From NCBI RefSeq assembly GCF_004761865.1, contig NZ_SJDM01000020.1:14029-62882 (forward strand): a DNA stretch of 48,854 nt, given 5' to 3'. Shown piece by piece: positions 22,617 through 29,890 of this stretch (positions are counted from its first letter, which is position 1; every line of letters begins with the position of its first letter). The position numbers were made by a program, and so were the translations under genes. The notes under the pieces are model-generated. The model saw nothing but the letters and a program-made list of their open reading frames with translations, did no database searches and was not told where the DNA came from. The DNA comes from Crenalkalicoccus roseus (GTDB taxonomy: Bacteria; Pseudomonadota; Alphaproteobacteria; Acetobacterales; Acetobacteraceae).

Positions 22617-25600
22617 TTGAGGGCGGGCCTCGGTCAAGCGCTGCGTTGGCTGCAGCGGCTCATCCGGGTGGTGCTGGCGCTGGCCATGCTGCTCGCGGTC
22701 GGCCTCGGCGCGCTGGCCTGGCGGCTGGCCGAGGGGCCGCTCGCCCTCGATCCCCTGGCGCGGCAGATCGAGCGGGCGGCGAATGCCGGGCGCGAGGGGA
22801 TGCGGATCGAGGTGGGCGGCGCCGCCATCGCGTGGGGCGGCTGGCACGGCGGGGCGGCGGCCCCGCTCGAGATCCGCCTGACCGATGTGCGCCTGATCGG
22901 GCGCGAGGGCGCGCTCGGGGCCGACCTGCCCGACGCGGCGGTGACGCTCTCCGTGCCGGCGCTGCTGCGCGGGCGGCTCGCGCCGGCCACCATCCTGCTG
23001 CGCGCCCCGGCGCTGCTCGTGCACCGCGACGCGGAGGGGCGCGTCAGCCTCGATTCCTCGCCCGCCCCGGCGCCGGAGGAGGCGCCGCCCGCCCCGGACG
23101 CGCTGCCCTTCGAGGTGCTGCTCTCCGACCTGATGCGGCCGGCCGCCGACCACGCCGCGCACGCGGCGCTGCGGCGCGTGCGCGTCACCGAGGCCGAGGT
23201 GCTGGTGGTGGACCGGCGGCTCGGGCGCCGCTGGACGCTCTCCGGCACCGAGCTCGACATCCGCCGCGGCGCCGAGGGCGGGCTCGCCGCCGAGGGCGCC
23301 GCCACCATCCGCAGCGGCGGCCTCGCCGTGCCGGTGCGCCTGTTCGGCGCCGCCGCCGGGGCGCCGATGCGCGCCTCGGCCGGGCTCGCCCTGCCGGCGC
23401 TGCGCCCGGCGGAACTCGCCGCGATCTGGCCGGACCTCGCCCCGCTCCGGGTGCTCGACGCGCCGGTGGCCCTGGTCGCCACGGCGGAGCTCGGCCCGGA
23501 CGGGCAGCCGGAGCGGGTGCAGGCCCGGCTGGAGGCGGGGGCGGGCGCGCTCGCGCTCGGCGGCGCGCCGCTCCGCTTCGCCGCGCTCGAGGCGGCGCTG
23601 GAGGCGGAGGGCGCGACGGCGCGGCTGCGGGCGGCACGGCTGCGCCTGCCCGGCCCCCCCGAGGCGGTGCTGACCGCGGAGGGGGTGGCGCGGCTGCGGG
23701 GCGGGGCCTGGGAGGCGGCGCTCGACCTCGCCCTCGCCCCGCTCTCGGTGGCGCATCTCGGCCGGCACTGGCCGGAGGGGCTGGCGCCGGAAGCGCGCGC
23801 GGCCGTGCTCGGCGCGCTGCCGGCGGGCTGGCTCCGCGCCGCCTCGCTGCGCCTGTCCTTCCGTGCCTCCGAGGCGCTGGAGGAGGCGGCACTGCGCGAG
23901 GCGCGCCTCGCCCTGGCGCTGGAGACGCCGCTGCTCGATCTCGGACCCCTCGGCCGGGTTCCGGCGCGGGAGGCGGCGCTCGCCGCGACGCTGACGCCGG
24001 AGGCGGTGCGGCTCGAACGGGCCACGCTCCGCCTGCCGGCGCCGCCGGGGGGCACGCTGCCGGGTCCGGTGCTGGAGGCGGCGGGGGAGGCGGCGCGCGG
24101 CGCGGGGGGGTGGCGGGGGGCGCTCGACCTCTCGCTCGACCGGGTGCGCTTCGCCGATCTGGCCGCCTACTGGCCCGAGGGCCTGCGGCGCGACGTGCGG
24201 GAATGGATCACCGGCAACATCACCGCGGGCGAGGTCGTCGGCGGGCGGTGGCGCTTCGAGGCGGCGATGCCGGAGGGCGCGGATTCGCTCCGCCTCACCG
24301 CGCTGTCGGGCAGGGCGGAGGCGCGCGGGGCGACGGTGCACTGGCTGCGCCCGGTGCCGCCTGTGCAGGGCGTGGACGCGACCGCCGAGTTCTCCCTCGA
24401 CGAGATCGCGCTCCGCCTGCGCGGCGGACGGCAGCTCGCCGGCGAGGGCGGCCGGGGTGGGCTGGAGCTGCGCGAGGGGCGGATCCGCCTGCACGACCTC
24501 ACCGGCATTCCGGGACAGATCGAGATCGCGCTGCAGACGGCCGGCCCGCTGCCCGAGGTGTTCGCGCTGATCCGCCATCCGCGGCTGCACCTGTTCGACC
24601 GGCGCCGGCTGGAGGTCGGCGCCGCGGCGGGGCAGGCGGAGGCGCAGGTGACGATCGCCTTCCCGCTCTGGCGCGAGGTGCCGCTCGAGCAGATGCGCAT
24701 CCGCGCCGCCGGGCGGGTGACGGAGGCGCGGCTGACCGACGCGCTGCTCGGCCAGGACCTCGAACGCGCGGCTCTCGAGGTGGCGGTGGACACGGAGGGG
24801 CTGCGCCTCTCCGGCCAGGGCATGCTGGTCGGCGCGCCGCTGCGCCTTTCCTACGAGACCGATTTCCGCCCCGGCCCGGCCGCGGGCGTGGTGGAGCGGG
24901 CCACCGCCACCGGCCGGATGGAGGCGCGGCAGCTCGCCGCGCTCGGCTTCGAGACGCATGGCGTGCTGGCCGGCCCGGTGGCGGTGGAGGCGCGCTTCGA
25001 GCGCCGCCGCAACGGCCAGGGCCAGGTCTCCCTGCGCGGCGACCTGCGCGAGGCGCGCCTTGCCGCCGAAGGGCTCGGCTGGGTGAAGCCGCCGGGCGCC
25101 GCGGGGCAGGCGCAGGCGCTGCTGCGGCTGCAGGGCGAGGCGCTGCTCGCCGCCGAGGCAATGCAGCTCGACGCGGCCGGCCTCGCGCTGCGCGGCGCCG
25201 CCCGCTTCGGCCCCGCCGGGCGGCTGGAGCGGGTGCACATCACCGAGGGCGCGCTCGGCGCCTCGCGCTTCGGCGGCGAGGTGCGCCGGCCGGCGCAGGA
25301 GGGCGGGGCCTGGACGGTCCTGCTGCGCGGCCCGCTGCTCGACCTGCGGCCGATCCTCGCGCCGCGCGGCGGCGCGCCGGGCGGGCGCGGCGGCGAGGCC
25401 GACCCGCCGCTCCTGCTCGATCTCCGCTTCGGGCGGGTGACGATGGGGGCGGGGCGCGACATGCTCGACGTGGCGCTGGTCGCGCGCACCGACGCCCTCG
25501 GCGTGCTGCGGGAGGCGCGGGCGGAGGGGCGCACCGCGGCGCAGGGCGGGGCCTTCGCCTTCACCCTCACGCCGCGCGGGCAGGAGCGGCACCTGCGCCT

Positions 25601-26216
25601 CACGGCGGAGAATGGCGGGGCGCTGCTGCGCGCCCTCGACCTCGCCGACCCGATCGAGGGCGGGCGGCTGAGCGTGACCGCGGTCTACCCCGAGGCGCGG
25701 CCGGGCGCGCCGCTGATCGGCACGGCCGAGCTCGACCAGTTCGTGGTGCGCAACGCCCCCGCCCTCGGCAAGCTCCTGCAGGCGATGACGCTCTACGGCG
25801 TGCTGGAGGCGCTGCAGGGCGGCAGCGGCCTCGCCTTCGCCCGCCTCGTCGCGCCCTTCACCCTGACCCCGGAGGCGCTGACGCTGCGCGACGCGCGCGC
25901 CTTCTCCGCCTCGCTCGGGCTGACGGCGAAGGGGCGCATCTGGCGCGAGCGCAGCCACATCGACATCGAGGGCACGCTGGTGCCCGCCTGGTTCTTCAAC
26001 CAGCTTCTCGGCAACATCCCGATCCTCGGACGGCTGTTCAGCCCCGAGGCCGGCGGCGGCGTCTTCGCCGCCACCTACCGCGTGCAGGGCCCCTTCGCCG
26101 AGCCGGTGGTGACAGTGAACCCCCTGGCGGCGCTGACGCCGGGCTTCCTGCGCGGGCTGTTCGCGCTCGGCGAGGGCGGGGCCGGGCAGGCGCCGCCGGA
26201 CCCGACCGAGCGCTGA
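22617..26216 (+). CDS. YhdP/AsmA-like inner-membrane-anchored protein (DUF3971)
   Basis: This large 1199-residue protein begins with one membrane helix (LIRVVLALAMLLAVGLGALAWRLA, about residues 14-37) and continues as an extended beta-rich periplasmic body. Recognisable DUF3971-type phrases include LAAYWPEGLRRDVREWI with GNITAGEVVGGRWRFEA and VQGVDATAEF. The AsmA_2-like C-terminus reads GLTAKGRIWRERSHIDIEGT and VPAWFFNQLLGNIPILGRLF, then VNPLAALTPGFLRGLFALG. Such proteins form groove-shaped bridges that carry phospholipid between the membranes. The start is TTG at 22617, preceded by GGGGGAGGAGG; no ATG gives the membrane helix intact. Divergent from glnE by 17 bases. The specific YhdP-type assignment is by architecture. 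Confidence 0.82.
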   Translation: MRAGLGQALRWLQRLIRVVLALAMLLAVGLGALAWRLAEGPLALDPLARQIERAANAGREGMRIEVGGAAIAWGGWHGGAAAPLEIRLTDVRLIGREGALGADLPDAAVTLSVPALLRGRLAPATILLRAPALLVHRDAEGRVSLDSSPAPAPEEAPPAPDALPFEVLLSDLMRPAADHAAHAALRRVRVTEAEVLVVDRRLGRRWTLSGTELDIRRGAEGGLAAEGAATIRSGGLAVPVRLFGAAAGAPMRASAGLALPALRPAELAAIWPDLAPLRVLDAPVALVATAELGPDGQPERVQARLEAGAGALALGGAPLRFAALEAALEAEGATARLRAARLRLPGPPEAVLTAEGVARLRGGAWEAALDLALAPLSVAHLGRHWPEGLAPEARAAVLGALPAGWLRAASLRLSFRASEALEEAALREARLALALETPLLDLGPLGRVPAREAALAATLTPEAVRLERATLRLPAPPGGTLPGPVLEAAGEAARGAGGWRGALDLSLDRVRFADLAAYWPEGLRRDVREWITGNITAGEVVGGRWRFEAAMPEGADSLRLTALSGRAEARGATVHWLRPVPPVQGVDATAEFSLDEIALRLRGGRQLAGEGGRGGLELREGRIRLHDLTGIPGQIEIALQTAGPLPEVFALIRHPRLHLFDRRRLEVGAAAGQAEAQVTIAFPLWREVPLEQMRIRAAGRVTEARLTDALLGQDLERAALEVAVDTEGLRLSGQGMLVGAPLRLSYETDFRPGPAAGVVERATATGRMEARQLAALGFETHGVLAGPVAVEARFERRRNGQGQVSLRGDLREARLAAEGLGWVKPPGAAGQAQALLRLQGEALLAAEAMQLDAAGLALRGAARFGPAGRLERVHITEGALGASRFGGEVRRPAQEGGAWTVLLRGPLLDLRPILAPRGGAPGGRGGEADPPLLLDLRFGRVTMGAGRDMLDVALVARTDALGVLREARAEGRTAAQGGAFAFTLTPRGQERHLRLTAENGGALLRALDLADPIEGGRLSVTAVYPEARPGAPLIGTAELDQFVVRNAPALGKLLQAMTLYGVLEALQGGSGLAFARLVAPFTLTPEALTLRDARAFSASLGLTAKGRIWRERSHIDIEGTLVPAWFFNQLLGNIPILGRLFSPEAGGGVFAATYRVQGPFAEPVVTVNPLAALTPGFLRGLFALGEGGAGQAPPDPTER

Positions 26217-26274
26217 GCCGGCGGCTTCACGCCCTGGGGTGGGGGGCCTATGGTCGGCGCGGGAGGAAACGCCG

Positions 26275-27408
26275 ATGAAATTCGGGTTCTCGCGCGAGCA
26301 GGAGGAGTTCAGGTCGAACCTGCGGCGCTTCCTGGCGGAGCGGTCGCCGCCCTCCGAGGTGCGGCGGCTGATGGAAACCGAGGCGGGCTGGGAGCGCGAG
26401 GGCTGGCGGCGCGCCAACGCGGCGCTCGGCCTGACCGCGCTGCGCATCCCGGAAGCCCATGGCGGGCAGGGCTTCGGCTTCGGCGAACTCTGCATCGTGC
26501 TCGAGGAGATGGGGCGGGTGCTGCTCTGCGCCCCCTACTTCGCCACCGCGGTGCTGGCGACCGGCGCCATCCTAAACGCCGGCACGGAGGAGCAGAAGCG
26601 CGCGCTGCTGCCCGGCATCGCCTCCGGCGAGACGGTGGCGACCCTCGCCTTCGCCGAGGATGCGGGGCGGTGGGACGCGGCCGCCACCACCCTGGCCGCG
26701 ACGCCGGCGGGAGGCGGGCGCTGGCGCCTCGACGGGCACAAGAGCTTCGTGCTCGACGGCCACACCGCCGACCTGATCGTGGTGCTGGCGCGCGGCCCCG
26801 GCTCGGCGGGCGAGGAGGGGCTGTCCCTGTTCACCGTGCCCGGCGACGCGCCGGGGCTGGAGCGGCGGCCGCTCCGCACCATCGACATGACGCGCAAGCT
26901 GGCGCGCCTGACCTTCCGCGGGGTGGAGGCGGCGCCGCTCGGCGCGCCGGGCGGGGCGGCGGCGCCCTTCGCGCGGACCATGCTGGAGGCCGCCGTGTGC
27001 CTGGCGAACGAGATGGTCGGCGGCGCCGAGCGGCTGCGCGAGGACGCGCTCGCCTACGCGAAGATGCGCGTGCAGTTCGGGCGGCCGGTGGCCTCCTTCC
27101 AGTCCATGAAGCACAAGGCGGCCGACATGCTGGTGGATGTGGAGCTGGCCAAGGCCGCCGCCTACTACGCCGCCGCGGCGCTCGACGAGGACGATGCGGA
27201 GCTGCCGGCCATCGCCTCGCTGGCCAAGGCCTGCGCCGCCGACGCCTACATGCAGACCGCGATCCACGCCATCCAGATCCACGGCGGGATCGGCTTCACC
27301 TGGGACAACGACACGCATCTCTGGTTCCGGCGCGCCAAGGGCTCGGAGGTGCTGTTCGGCGACGCGCACCATCACCGGGAGCTGATGATGCGCCACTGGG
27401 CGGCGTGA
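26275..27408 (+). CDS. Acyl-CoA dehydrogenase family protein, subunit without canonical catalytic Glu
   Basis: This 377-residue flavoprotein of the acyl-CoA dehydrogenase fold begins MKFGFSREQEEFRSNLRRFL and has the FAD-contacting TLAFAEDAG and VRVQFG/RPVASFQSMKHKAADML segments. The C-terminal motif reads IHAIQIHGGIGFTWDNDTHLWFRRAK, so the glutamate usually found in GG-x-GF-x-x-E-x-P is replaced by the Asn-Asp region. Paired acyl-CoA dehydrogenases in which one chain lacks the base are known to form alpha2-beta2 complexes, for example in mycobacterial steroid side-chain breakdown. The partner here would be the next gene, 17 bases downstream. The acyl substrate is unknown. Confidence 0.88.
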   Translation: MKFGFSREQEEFRSNLRRFLAERSPPSEVRRLMETEAGWEREGWRRANAALGLTALRIPEAHGGQGFGFGELCIVLEEMGRVLLCAPYFATAVLATGAILNAGTEEQKRALLPGIASGETVATLAFAEDAGRWDAAATTLAATPAGGGRWRLDGHKSFVLDGHTADLIVVLARGPGSAGEEGLSLFTVPGDAPGLERRPLRTIDMTRKLARLTFRGVEAAPLGAPGGAAAPFARTMLEAAVCLANEMVGGAERLREDALAYAKMRVQFGRPVASFQSMKHKAADMLVDVELAKAAAYYAAAALDEDDAELPAIASLAKACAADAYMQTAIHAIQIHGGIGFTWDNDTHLWFRRAKGSEVLFGDAHHHRELMMRHWAA

Positions 27409-27425
27409 GCGGGGAGGGCAGGACG

Positions 27426-28673
27426 ATGGACGAGGCGGCGGTGCGGGCCGAGGTCCGCGCCTGGCTGGAGGCGCATTGGGACCCGGAGCGCGGGCTGGTG
27501 GCGTGGCGGCACATGCTGGCCGAATCCGGCTGGGGCGTGCCGCACTGGCCGCGCGAGTGGTACGGCCGCGACCTGCCGGTCGGCCTGGTGCCGGTGGTGG
27601 AGGAGGAGTTCCGGCGCATCGGCGCCGTCGGCGTCGCCAAGGCCGGCATCCGCATGCTGGCCGCGGCGACGATCCTCGCCCACGGCACGCGGCTGCACAA
27701 GGAGAGGTTCCTGCGCCGCATCCTCACCGGCGAGGACACCTGGTGCCAGCTCTTCAGCGAGCCCGGCAGCGGTTCCGACGTCGCCGCGGCGGTGACGCGG
27801 GCGGAGTTCCGCGGCAACCGGTGGGTCATCAACGGCCAGAAGGTCTGGACCACCAGCGCGCACCACGCCGATTGGGGGCTGCTGCTGGCGCGCACCGACT
27901 GGGACCGGCCCAAGCACAAGGGCCTCTCCTTCTTCATCATCGACATGCGCCAGCCGGGCGTGGAGGCGCGGCCGCTCCGCCAGATGAACGGTTATGCCTC
28001 CTTCAACCAGGTGTTCCTGACCGATGCCGAGGTGCCGCCGGAATTCCTGGTGGGCGAGGTCGGGGAGGGATGGGCGGTGGCGACCACCACGCTGATGCAC
28101 GAGCGGCGCGGCGCCGACGCCCTGCGGAGCTGGGCCCTCGGCTCCGACCGCCCGGGGCGGATCTACGAGGAGGAGCGGGCCGAGATCGCCACCGTCATGG
28201 AGCCCTACCGGTGGTATCCGCAGCGCGCGGGCCGCGTGGACCTGGTGATGGAGCGCGCGCGGGCCGCCGGCCGCCTCGGGGATCCGGTGCTGCGGCAGGA
28301 GATCGCAAAGCTGCTGACCCTGTCCAGGGCGGCGGAGTGGCTGGCGCGGCGCGCGCGCACGGCGCAGGAGCAGGGGCGGCCGCAGGGGCCCGAAGGATCG
28401 CTCGGCAAGCTGGTGGCGAGCCACGTGGCGCGCGCCGCGGCACGGGTGCACACCCAGATCGCCGGCGCTGACGCGCTGCTGAGCGGCGAGGACGGTCCGA
28501 TGGGCGGGCTGATCGCCGAGATCCTGCTCTCCGTGCCCGCAACCTCGATCGCCGGCGGCACCGACGAGATCCAGCGCAACATCATCGCCGAGCGCGTGCT
28601 GCGGATGCCGAAGGAACCCAACCCGGACGCCGACCGCCCGTTCCGCGAGGTGCCGCGCAACGCGGTGTCCTGA
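27426..28673 (+). CDS. Acyl-CoA dehydrogenase family protein
   Basis: This 415-residue acyl-CoA dehydrogenase follows the previous one by 17 bases, clearly in one operon. Landmarks are the FAD-binding WCQLFSEPGSGSDVAAA, WVINGQKVWTTSAHHADWGL, the conserved FNQVFLTDAEVP and a C-terminal VPATSIAGGTDEIQRNIIAERVL that binds FAD of the partner subunit. The family uses electron-transferring flavoprotein as acceptor. It probably forms a heteromer with the upstream chain. Its last 92 bases overlap, antisense, the reading frame of the small unknown gene at 28582-29085. Confidence 0.92.
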   Translation: MDEAAVRAEVRAWLEAHWDPERGLVAWRHMLAESGWGVPHWPREWYGRDLPVGLVPVVEEEFRRIGAVGVAKAGIRMLAAATILAHGTRLHKERFLRRILTGEDTWCQLFSEPGSGSDVAAAVTRAEFRGNRWVINGQKVWTTSAHHADWGLLLARTDWDRPKHKGLSFFIIDMRQPGVEARPLRQMNGYASFNQVFLTDAEVPPEFLVGEVGEGWAVATTTLMHERRGADALRSWALGSDRPGRIYEEERAEIATVMEPYRWYPQRAGRVDLVMERARAAGRLGDPVLRQEIAKLLTLSRAAEWLARRARTAQEQGRPQGPEGSLGKLVASHVARAAARVHTQIAGADALLSGEDGPMGGLIAEILLSVPATSIAGGTDEIQRNIIAERVLRMPKEPNPDADRPFREVPRNAVS

Positions 28674-29085
28674 AGGCAGGGCCGGGCACGCGCCGAGCGC
28701 GGCGCAGCACCTCGACCTTCGCGGCAACATGCGGCAGGGCCGTGCCGTGCGCCTGCACGAAGGCAGCCGCGAAAGCCGCGCGCTCCAGCGCCTCGCACAG
28801 GTCGAGGTAGTGCAGCAGGCGGCGTTCGGCGCGGCTGCCACACCCGGTCTGGCGGCGGAAGGCGCGCCAGAGAAGGAGCGCGTTGACCGCCCAGGGGTCG
28901 TAGGCGTGCTCCTGCATGCGCCTGCGCACCGCCGGGGGCAGCGCCTCATAGGCGGCCCACTCGTCGCCCGGGAAGCGGCGCCAGATCGCCTCGCGGATGG
29001 TCCCGTCATTCGACGGTGCCCCGCCGCGCCAGGGCGGCAGCATGGCGCGCGGCGATCGGTCCTGGCGGGGAGCGTCGGAGACCAT
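28582..29085 (-). CDS. Hypothetical protein (DUF6525-like pattern)
   Basis: A 167-residue frame starting MVSDAPRQDR (an in-frame ATG also exists at 29103, and Met21 of that longer frame at 29043 is another option). The ordered part reads DEWAAYEALPPAVRRRMQEH, WAVNALLLWRAFRRQTG and ERRLLHYLDLCEALER, a YxxLPPxxR...W pattern that recalls the alphaproteobacterial DUF6525 family. The tail after about residue 130 is Arg/Pro-rich and overlaps the 3' end of the acyl-CoA dehydrogenase gene by 92 bases on the opposite strand, so the true end may be fortuitous. An AT-rich block (29084-29107) covers the start and may hold its promoter. No function is assigned. Confidence 0.5.
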   Translation of the reverse strand: MVSDAPRQDRSPRAMLPPWRGGAPSNDGTIREAIWRRFPGDEWAAYEALPPAVRRRMQEHAYDPWAVNALLLWRAFRRQTGCGSRAERRLLHYLDLCEALERAAFAAAFVQAHGTALPHVAAKVEVLRRARRVPGPAFRTPRCAAPRGTGGRRPGWVPSASAARARR

Positions 29086-29252
29086 AATGATATAATATAA
29101 CATATTCTGTTGTAGGGAAGCCCTTCACATCCCCCGGCCCGAAGTTGGACGGAAGCTGCCCCGCGCCGGTTGCCGCCGGGCGCGACCTGAAGCCGGCAGC
29201 GCGGCCAGAACACCGGAGGGCGGTCGCGCGGGCACCGTTCCGCAGAACCGTA

Positions 29253-29780
29253 TCAGTGCAGCGCGGCAGGGAGGGGGGAGGCCCAGACCGTGCCGCCGCC
29301 AGGCAGCTCCTGCTCCTCGGCGAAGACGCGGCGCGGCAGGGCCAGGCCGATGCCGAGCAGAAGCTCGCCCAGGCCTTCCAGGGGACCGAGCGCGAATTCG
29401 GCGCCGGGGGGAGAGAGTAGCCCGCAGCGCAGCGTCCTTTCGGCCCGCCCGCTTTCTCCGGCCTGGGCAAGCGCGACGGCGTGGAGCAGGCGCTGCTCAT
29501 CCTCGGAAAGCCGCGGGCAGCGCGGGCAGCGCATGTCCACTGGGCGTCGCGCGGTCCTTGCGACGATGCGCAGGAACTGGTCGAGGGAGAGCGCCGCGTC
29601 CGGGGCGCCCAGCCCGGCCATGTCCTGCCGCAGGCGGAGCATGGGATCGGCCCCCCGCTTCAGCTCGGCCACCCATTCCCGCATCCCGGTCAGGACCACG
29701 CCCTCGGCATGGTCCAGGGCTTCGGCCGCTACCGGGTAGGTGTGGAGGATGCGCGGGGTGAAGGGAAGGATTCGGCCCAT
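29253..29780 (-). CDS. Hypothetical protein under a probable Fur box
   Basis: This 175-residue cytoplasmic protein begins MGRILPFTPRILHTYPVAAEAL. It has a helical middle (LRLRQDMAGLGAPDAALSLDQFLRIVART), a CxxC motif in VDMRCPRCPRLSEDEQRLLHAVALAQ (Cys85, Cys88) and a third Cys119 in RTLRCGLLSPPG. The cysteines could bind metal or haem. I do not recognise the family. A Fur-like operator overlaps its likely promoter, which points to iron-controlled expression. A GGAG ribosome binding site lies upstream of the ATG at 29780. It stands alone: the gene before it (the GGDEF-EAL protein) ends 110 bases away on the same strand. Confidence 0.75.
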   Translation of the reverse strand: MGRILPFTPRILHTYPVAAEALDHAEGVVLTGMREWVAELKRGADPMLRLRQDMAGLGAPDAALSLDQFLRIVARTARRPVDMRCPRCPRLSEDEQRLLHAVALAQAGESGRAERTLRCGLLSPPGAEFALGPLEGLGELLLGIGLALPRRVFAEEQELPGGGTVWASPLPAALH

Positions 29781-29818
29781 GGCGTTCTCCTGGGGTGCGG
29801 GTTCTTCCTGCCCTATAT

Positions 29819-29837
29819 GAGAGTGATTATCAATATC
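29819..29837 (-). promoter_or_regulatory. Fur box (iron operator)
   Basis: Read on the minus strand, GATATTGATAATCACTCTC matches 16 of 19 positions of the Fur consensus GATAATGATAATCATTATC. It overlaps a promoter-like TTGATA-N16-TATAGG (about 29838 to 29811) and sits 39 bases upstream of the ATG at 29780. It is an AT-rich island in a region of very high GC, which makes chance less likely. Confidence 0.7.
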
Positions 29838-29890
29838 AATTTCTCGGCGGCCCCGCTCTGGGGGGGGCGGGGGCGGCCCTGGAGGCGGCG

